Shown here piece after piece: positions 57,756 to 64,000 of a DNA stretch of 64,000 nt. Both the position numbers and the translations under genes were made by a program. The notes beneath the pieces were generated by a model. It had not been told where the DNA came from, made no database searches, and saw only the letters and a list, made by a program, of their open reading frames with translations. Origin of the DNA: Agrocybe praecox (Eukaryota; Basidiomycota; Agaricomycetes; Agaricales; Agrocybaceae); contig OZ024843.1 of NCBI GenBank assembly GCA_964017145.1, positions 3,091,001 to 3,155,000 of the forward strand, read 5' to 3'. How positions within the stretch are numbered: position 1 is the first letter of the stretch; every line of letters begins with the position of its first letter.

Positions 57756-59061
57756 ACCAATCTACCTCTTTTATATTTATTCCCCTAGACAAATTCTTTA
57801 TCGCTTTCTTAATACCTAGACTTATGTACGAATATGTAGACAATCATTCCGGGGGCATTTCTTATTTCTAATCTTGTTATAATACATACCTGTATTTTCT
57901 AAAAGAATTACACCATACCGTAGACAGTCAATAATAGTTTTCTCATACCCATGTAGCCCGCGTCGTATTTTTCCCCTGGATCTTCGTCCCTCAGATCGCG
58001 TCGAGAATTGAAGTGAATATGTGTACGAAAGAGACTTGGCGGCGTTGCAATGTGTATTAAGGACATCGATTATCACTATCAACGGATTTAAACCTACGTC
58101 GGCCGCTGATTTCATGGAAGGGTGTCAATAGAATAATTGCGCGATCTTTAGAAATTCATCTTCCAGGGTCCTTTAATGCTTCAATGGACAACAATGACGA
58201 AGGCAACTTCTGGGTAATTGTTCAATACTACTCATGTAAATAATAATATACAGCTCGAACGGAAGATCATCTAAGAACATACGTAGTTTCCGCAGGTCAG
58301 GGTCCTTGTAACTTTGAAAGGCAAAACCAACAAAAGGGACAATACCACGATCGCGAGCTAGAGAATGCTCGTGTCGATTAATTTCTCCATGGCTCTAAAG
58401 AGGAAAGGCGCACTTTTGGGGGTACGTACATCCTGACTCATGATGATACGACATGTCCAACAGGGTTTTGCATTTCCTAAAGCTTGTGGCGGCGAAGGGC
58501 GTGGCACTGCCAACGAGATTGATAAGATTTTACAATTGAAATGTGGACCTGCATATGCCAAATAATAACTCCAGTGCTAACCCTCAAAATATATTAGTCC
58601 CATGCGAGAACCACATGTTTTGTTCACCTTGCAGGGCTCGGTGGGCTTGAGGATTTTTCGTCGATTACATTTCTGCGCCCGGAGTTTTAGAGATGCAGAA
58701 AACACAAGAGGTGTCAATAGTATGTCTTGACTGGTGAATGACTTGCCGAATGTTTCTCAGCAGCGACTGACACTGCATCGTCCAAAGAGTAACTCGGGGT
58801 ACATACTTCCAGTCGTGCCTATAGTATACATAACGACCCATGCCGTATATATTGGAGACGAGTTGGGCAAGTCAAGGGTAAATAGTTAAGCGCTTTGGCG
58901 GCCGCGCGCACGGTCCTTATTCGCGTCTGCTCTAAATAGATGTCACATCACATCACATGTACTGTGACTTGACTCATTGACCGCGATGATCTCACTATCG
59001 AATTTTGTGTGTACCACTAGTAGCACTACAGCGATCATTTTGTTCTCTGCCTCCGGCTGCA
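57756..59061. other. Intergenic, no confident gene
   Basis: 1.3 kb. The stretch 58,185-58,566 (+) contains a few splice-compatible short frames (for example one ending KILQLKCGPAYAK at 58,566), but no start, family or consistent exon chain. A small unannotated gene or long non-coding RNA cannot be excluded. The last 150 bp before 59,062 should contain the promoter of the RNA polymerase III subunit gene. Confidence 0.4.
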
Positions 59062-60811
59062 ATGAGCAAACGACCACCAAATGCATTAGAAAGTAAACTC
59101 CATCAAGCTGCTCTTTCCTCTTCTACAAAGGTGTGTATTCTTCTCTGTAGACTTGAACCTCTAAGTTCTTTCAATTAAGCCAGAACTACAGGAAATCACC
59201 GACAAGCAAACCAAGTCTATCATCCCAGACGCTACGGCGAGACAGAATGCCCTCAACTTTCTCCTTGGAGTTGGTCTGCTCAAAAGTCTCAAGAGTCCTT
59301 CTGGCGAATTGTTTTTCCGAGCAGTCAGCAAAGACGAACTTGTGGCGTGAGTCTAGCGGTTTTGTTATAGGTTTATTCATCTTCATGCCATTTCTAGAAC
59401 AAAGGGCTTGAGCGGAGAGGAAAACCTGGTTCTCAGTCATATCAAAAATTCCGGAAACGAAGGTATATGTGTAATCATTTATCTAATCTCGTTTGTGACT
59501 AAACATTCGGCAAAGGCATATGGACAAAGCATCTCAAAGCGAAAACCAGCTTGCATCAGACAGTTATCGACAGATGTTTGAAGACGCTGACACAAAAGCG
59601 TTTAATTAAGCGTGTTCCATCGGTCCAGGTGAGCAATACATCGAGATTTTTAAGACCCAAACCGGTGTTTAATCAAAGGACAGCATATCACTCGAAAAAT
59701 CTACATGCTGGAAGGACTAGAACCATCAATCGCTTTAACTGGTGGACCGTGGTATACAGATAACGAACTGGACACAGAATTCATCCAAAACCTGATAGAC
59801 GTTTGCCATAAATTGATCAGCGATATCGTGAGTTATCCTTGGATACACTGCATTCAGTGTTTCTGAACATATTACCTTTGCAGAGTTTCCCAAAGCATCG
59901 TTATGGGGAGGAAAATGCACTCTATCCGATTTCCAATGCACCACAATACCCAACTGCAGACCATATCAGACATTCCCTCAGAAAAGCCAGGCTAACGGAA
60001 ACGGAGCTAAGCGTGGAACATGTTGAAATGCTCTTAAACGTTCTCATCCTGGACGGCAAAATAGAGAAGGTATTTCTTTGCAAATCTTGTTGATATGCCT
60101 CCTTTTGCTTACAATATATAGATACCCGCCTTTGGGAGTTCTTTATGGAATACGGATGCCATTGCCGACGGCAACGTTTCTGAAGAGGAAAAATCGTCGA
60201 AAAAGAAAAAGAGGAAGAAAAGGGACGACTCTGATGAAGAGGAAGATACCCGGTCCAAAAGAAAGAAAAAAAAGCGCGCTGCTAGTGACGACGAGGACGA
60301 GTCTGAGGACGATAGCCCCAGAAAGAAGAAATCAAAATCGAAGAAAAAACGTTCAAAAGACGAGAGCGACTCCGATTCAGACTCTGAAGTAGAGGCGAAG
60401 CGAAAGAAAAGGAAGAAAAAGAAGTATTCCTCATCGGAATCGGAATTTTCGTCTGAGGAGGAGCGATCGCGGAGAAAGTCGAAGAAAAAGAAAAAGAAAA
60501 ACTCCTCAGATTCGGACAGTGAATCTGATTCCGAGTCCGAGAAAAAGCGCAAAAAAGCGAAGCTGAGTAGGCGCTCGGAATCGCCGGCTGTAGGATTTGA
60601 TGAATACGACACGAGTTCTGCGGGCTCAGTTTATCGCGCAATAAAAGAAGCGACTGCTACATCTACGAACGGCATGAATGAAGCACCCTGCGGAACATGC
60701 CCATCTTTCGAGTTTTGCAAAGAAGGGGGCCCCGTAAACCCCCCTGATTGTGTTTATTACGGAGAATGGTTAACGACTAGAACGGTTGCTCAAGAGGAAA
60801 CCGCTGGATAA
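59062..60811 (+). CDS. RPC34: RNA polymerase III subunit C34 (RPC6) with a charged insertion
   Basis: Seven exons (59,062-59,130, 59,192-59,346, 59,398-59,462, 59,516-59,628, 59,684-59,827, 59,884-60,069 and 60,122-60,811) give 473 residues; yeast and human orthologues have about 317. Winged-helix domains are recognisable (ARQNALNFLLGVGLLK, GIWTKHLKAKTSLHQTVIDR, KTLTQKRLIKRVPSVQ), then RKIYMLEGLEPSIALTGGPW and SFPKHRYG. The C-terminal cysteine cluster CGTCPSFEFC, ending NPPDCVYYGEWL, matches the iron-sulfur site of the human subunit. It acts in pre-initiation complex opening, contacting TFIIIB. Residues about 266-405 form an insertion of alternating Lys-rich and Ser/Asp/Glu-rich blocks not found in the textbook protein. 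Convergent with the next gene, 34 bp between stops. Confidence 0.95.
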
Positions 60812-60845
60812 CCTAGTGGTATGTTTATTGTCATTAGATTGTATG

Positions 60846-61873
60846 TCATTTAGATTCGTCGCTCTTCAGTATGTCCACGGCTTTTTCAAGGAACTCTGTT
60901 GCGTTGTGAATCGTAAGCCATTCAGGCTTCTCGTTTGTGCAGTCTAAGACCTCCGTGGTAGTCTCGTCGAGGAGCTGCGCTGCAACACCTTGATAGATAT
61001 CTTGTCCGTCTTCCACGGTGAACATGCTGAAACGCCATCCTTGCGGGACCTTGTCATCCACGCGGACAATCTTTTCAATAACATCAAATTCTACTCTCCG
61101 AAAGTCGAACCCGAGCCCTAAACCGAGGGCTTTCGTATATGCCTCCTTCAATGTCCACATCCAGAAAAATCTTTTTAGTCTTTCTGAATCTGGAACAGTT
61201 GGAGATAGCAAATCATGCTCGCGTCGCGTTAACTGAACGTTGTTAATTCCTCATTTCTCAGCGATCCAAGGGAGCCCTCATACCTGATCTGCCACCGTGT
61301 TGATGAAGGAGTTAAGAGTGTCGCGACCGGGGACTCGAATTTTCATTATGTCTATTCCAATACTAAACGCAGGTGGATTATTAATCCCAGGTCCAAAGGC
61401 CATGGCAATTAAATTGTTATCGTGTGTGATGTTATATGCCACAGGAGGTTTTTCCAATTGGTTGGCCTTGAATATATGATGTGAATACAGAGATTAAATC
61501 ATTTGCAACCCGACCCACGATGTACGGTTTTCCTTCTGGTGTGATCGCAAACTGCACAGCGTCGATCACATTGCCTCGTTCTCTGAGCATCACCCGCACG
61601 AGGAGGCGACCGATTAAGGTTCCTTCATTCAAGTTTCAAGACGTCCTTAGAAGAAGCTATTGATTTTGAAAATTAGGGGGCATACTCACGACATGAGTCT
61701 TCTCTGTGGTAAAATCTCTTCACGCGCGCTTGGCTTGATGCATCGATGCACGATAGGCCTTTTTCGTATAGCTTTCGTTGCGAGACGTCAAGCGGATACA
61801 GGTTCTTTCAAGGTAATATACTGACATTATTTGAGAAAAGAGCTGGGTGGTAGACCACTGCCCACGCCTTCAT
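60846..61873 (-). CDS. 4'-phosphopantetheinyl transferase (Sfp/AASDHPPT type)
   Basis: ATG at 61,873 (MKAWAVVYHPALFSNN), stop at 60,846, about five exons. Conserved blocks: SQARVKRFYHREDSC, IGRLLVRVMLRERG, EGKPYI, YNITHDNNLIAMAFG (with the N-x-(S/T)-H-D substrate loop), FSIGIDIMKI (Mg-binding G-x-D) and FFWMWTLKEAYTKALGLGLG (the W-(S/T)-x-K-E-A signature). It transfers phosphopantetheine from coenzyme A to carrier proteins of fatty-acid, polyketide, peptide or lysine synthesis. It is the general-purpose eukaryotic type rather than the AcpS type. Divergent from the kinase gene, with 145 bp between starts. Confidence 0.94.
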
Positions 61874-62018
61874 TTCGAAAAAAAGGGGACTCGATGGTTG
61901 TGGTACAAATATGGTCGCCGATTTCGTCTCTCTTGATCAGTGATCTTATCATTTCCCTGCTTGTCCACTTTTAATTACATTGCTTGCACCACTCTTCTGA
62001 CTTTACGCTTCACCGACC

Positions 62019-63429
62019 ATGGCTGAAAACCCCAAGTCCTTCGTGACTCTGGGCATGTTTATTATAGATGAATTCTCGTTTATGGATGAAGAAGGCCGTC
62101 CGACGGGACGCGAACTAGAGCCGCAGGAAAGCCAGATACTATACTTATTGTCGGGATCATGTCTTATGTTGACCGTCGACAGATTGGCGGAGGTGGTACT
62201 TACGCTGCCATAGGCAGTCGGATTTGGTATTATACAGAAAGACGACTTTTACGAAGAACATTTAACCTCAACGTCATGTCTACGGCAGGTTACCACCCAC
62301 AGACATTGGAATGATCGTGGATAAAGGATACGATTTCCCAGAAGACATTGAAAATAAGTTATTGAACTATGGGAAAGAAATGTGGATGTTCAGGCCACAG
62401 CCTGAGTGTGGCACAACCAGGGCGATCAACTCTTATCGAGGGGAACTTAGAGGGTACGAAGCAGCCTTTTGACCATGATGTTTATGAAGTCTGAATATGT
62501 GACATCCGTGTAAAGGTTCGAGTATAAAACAAAACGGATACGGCTGACCCCAAGAGATTTGATCGGGACGAGCTTGGAAAGGCCAAACGTTTTGCATTTT
62601 ATATGTTCCCCTGCAAGGGCTTCTGCTATCATGTCAGAAGTCGAAGAAGGGTGGAAGCCCATAACGATATATGAGCCCATACCTGTTTGTATCTTGTGAA
62701 TCTCTGCATACCTTCCAAGCATTGACAATGGCATTCACCGCTAGGATCGTTGTGTTCCAGAAGAGCTCCCAGCGCTAGAAGCAGTTCTACATCTAATTTC
62801 AATTTTGAGGTATGTGCGTGGAGCTCTTGAATGGCAAATGCCTGCTATCTGAACTAACCGATCATCAGTCCCAATGCCGAAGAAGCTCTTTCACTGCTAT
62901 CCATCACACTCCCGCCAACCAAAGACCTGATTGAAAGAGCAGCCGACGAATTTTTAAGCATTGGCATTGGCCGCGAGAAGACCGGTTGGGTCATTATTCG
63001 TAGTGGTGCGTTGGGGGCATACATCAAATCTCAGACATCGAAGGGCAGATGGATCGATGCCTTTTGGGAAGAGGAAGATTCAGAAAAAGTCGTCGACGTT
63101 ACAGGTATGATATGTTCATCGTCTCTATTCTTTTCAGTCTTAAGGTAAAGAAGGTGCTGGTAACGCATTCCTTGGAGGCCTTGCCGCAGGTCTCGCATTA
63201 ACTGGTGATGTATATCAAGGTCAGCTTTACTCGTCGCAATATCGTCGATCACTCACAAAAATTATTGAAAGCCACACTCCATGCAACTGTTTCAGCATCT
63301 TTTATAATCGAGCAAGAAGGTCTACCTTCTATATCTCATTCTTCAAATTCCGTAGAAACCTGGAACGGGGACAACCCTTCAAGAAGGCTCAAGGAAATGC
63401 GAGAACGCCATGCAGATGATCCGAATTAA
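62019..63429 (+). CDS. MAK32-like PfkB carbohydrate kinase family protein
   Basis: Eight exons (62,019-62,126, 62,183-62,226, 62,289-62,453, 62,516-62,684, 62,745-62,809, 62,869-63,104, 63,154-63,219 and 63,272-63,429) sum to 336 residues with every phase closing. Blocks: FVTLGMFIIDEF, IGGGGTYAAIGSRIW (substrate-side glycine loop), KPITIYEPIPD, GWVIIRSGALGAY and VTGAGNAFLGGLAAGLAL. The last corresponds to the ribokinase D-T-x-G-A-G-D anion hole, with Asn in place of the usual catalytic Asp. It resembles yeast Mak32, whose substrate is unsettled. The first intron (62,127-62,182) begins GAAAGC rather than GT. Confidence 0.88.
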
Positions 63430-63496
63430 ATTGTACACGTATAATTCATGAAAATGTTTGGAGAAAAATAAAGATAATACAGCACCGATTATTGAT

Positions 63497-64000
63497 CTAC
63501 TGTCCAGAGTTGTATTTCGCCCTGCTGGCTGCAAAGAGTTCTTCCTGCTTTGCTAGCAACTCTTCCTCCGTTAATCCAGATTGCTCAAACTTGGACACCT
63601 TCTTCTCTCGGTCCTATGGTCAAGGAGGTGAGTTCGAGTATTCCAAAAGACGACGATCAAACAAACCTTCTGCTGCTGCTTGTGATCTTTCAATACACCC
63701 TCAACTTCTGGAGCGAAGCTGGTGAAACCAAGGCGCTACAAGACAGTCAGATTGATCTCGAAATGAAATCAAGTGTTTACGCACATTCAATGCATTGATG
63801 ATGTGTTCAGGAGCTATGGTCTTCTTGTTTTCTTGCTCGCAAATTTCGTTGGCTTCTGAAGATATCAAATGGATGAACTCTAAAAGAAGGGCTATGAGAA
63901 TGGAGATGAAGATAGATGGTTTCGAGCAGTGTTCACCTACACAACATTCTATAACAAGATCACGCGTCTCTTTAGCGCAGACCACATCGTTGGGTAGCAA
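63497..64000 (-). CDS. NCB2: NC2-beta (Dr1) histone-fold transcription repressor, 3' part
   Basis: Partial: the 5' end lies beyond the window. From the right edge: MLPNDVVCAKETRDLVIECC, a 50-60-bp intron, then EFIHLISSEANEICEQENKK and TIAPEHIINALN, which are the helices of the CBF/NF-Y-like histone fold. After two further introns come LGFTSFAPEVEGVLKDHKQQ and a helical tail (KFEQSGLTEEELLAKQEELF) ending at 63,497. With NC2-alpha (Bur6) it clamps TBP on DNA and blocks TFIIA/TFIIB. Convergent with the kinase gene, about 67 bp between stops. Confidence 0.93.

Noticed and set aside
57822..58115. 97-codon frame on the minus strand downstream of the F-box gene
   Set aside because: Overlaps the expected 3' UTR, has no recognisable domain and normal random-frame composition.
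60109..60612. Long Phe/Ser-rich frame on the minus strand
   Set aside because: Antisense shadow of the Lys/Glu-rich insertion in the RNA polymerase III subunit gene.

Overview
The window is nuclear DNA of a filamentous basidiomycete, most probably an agaricomycete. The genes carry introns of about 50-60 bp with GT(A/R)xGY-type donors. The gene set is fungal: a Zn(II)2Cys6 regulator with a fungal-specific regulatory domain, a MAK32-like PfkB kinase and an IVY1-like BAR protein. The transposons are chromodomain Ty3/gypsy, hAT and Tc1/mariner elements. No tRNA, rRNA, CRISPR or prokaryotic feature was seen. All calls come from reading the sequence; nothing was searched or computed.

The window has two compartments that meet abruptly near 41.7 kb. 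Positions 1 to 41,677 are an AT-rich accumulation of nested transposons with no intact ordinary gene. Main items: two degenerate copies of one retroelement family (706-3400 and 10,659-12,720); a nearly full-length chromovirus at 17,037-26,917 with target-site duplication TTATT, interrupted by a 3-kb insertion in its 5' LTR, a nonsense codon and a 428-bp TIR element in pol; several solo LTRs of the same family (9260, 11,313 and 29,580), three with matching or near-matching 5-bp duplications; two 838-bp copies of a long-TIR element in inverted orientation (14,344 and 28,616); an internally deleted Tc1/mariner element (27,543); a three-level nest at 32,359-34,081; and a complete 5.1-kb hAT transposon (36,556-41,677).

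Positions 41,715 to 64,000 are gene-dense. In order: a Pet8-type mitochondrial S-adenosylmethionine carrier (-), an acyl-CoA dehydrogenase (-), a Zn2Cys6 transcription factor (-), a nuclear poly(A)-binding RRM protein (+), mitochondrial ribosomal protein bL19m (+), an IVY1-like BAR protein (+), mitochondrial aspartyl-tRNA synthetase (-), an F-box protein (+), RNA polymerase III subunit C34 with a charged insertion (+), a 4'-phosphopantetheinyl transferase (-), a MAK32-like PfkB kinase with a GA-AG intron (+), and the 3' part of NC2-beta/Dr1 (-). These are unrelated housekeeping and regulatory genes, not a pathway cluster.

The most unusual observation is a 950-bp TIR element (40,125-41,074, duplication GTCCACGT) inside the hAT transposase gene. 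It carries three exons for a PHD-like zinc finger. They have splice acceptors and a stop but no start codon of their own, and the element's own terminus supplies a splice donor in the correct phase. A relative in the chromovirus pol gene has the same donor at its end, and in both places an in-frame splice that removes the element can be drawn. This suggests a transposon family that behaves as an exon donor and/or an intron; RNA evidence is needed.
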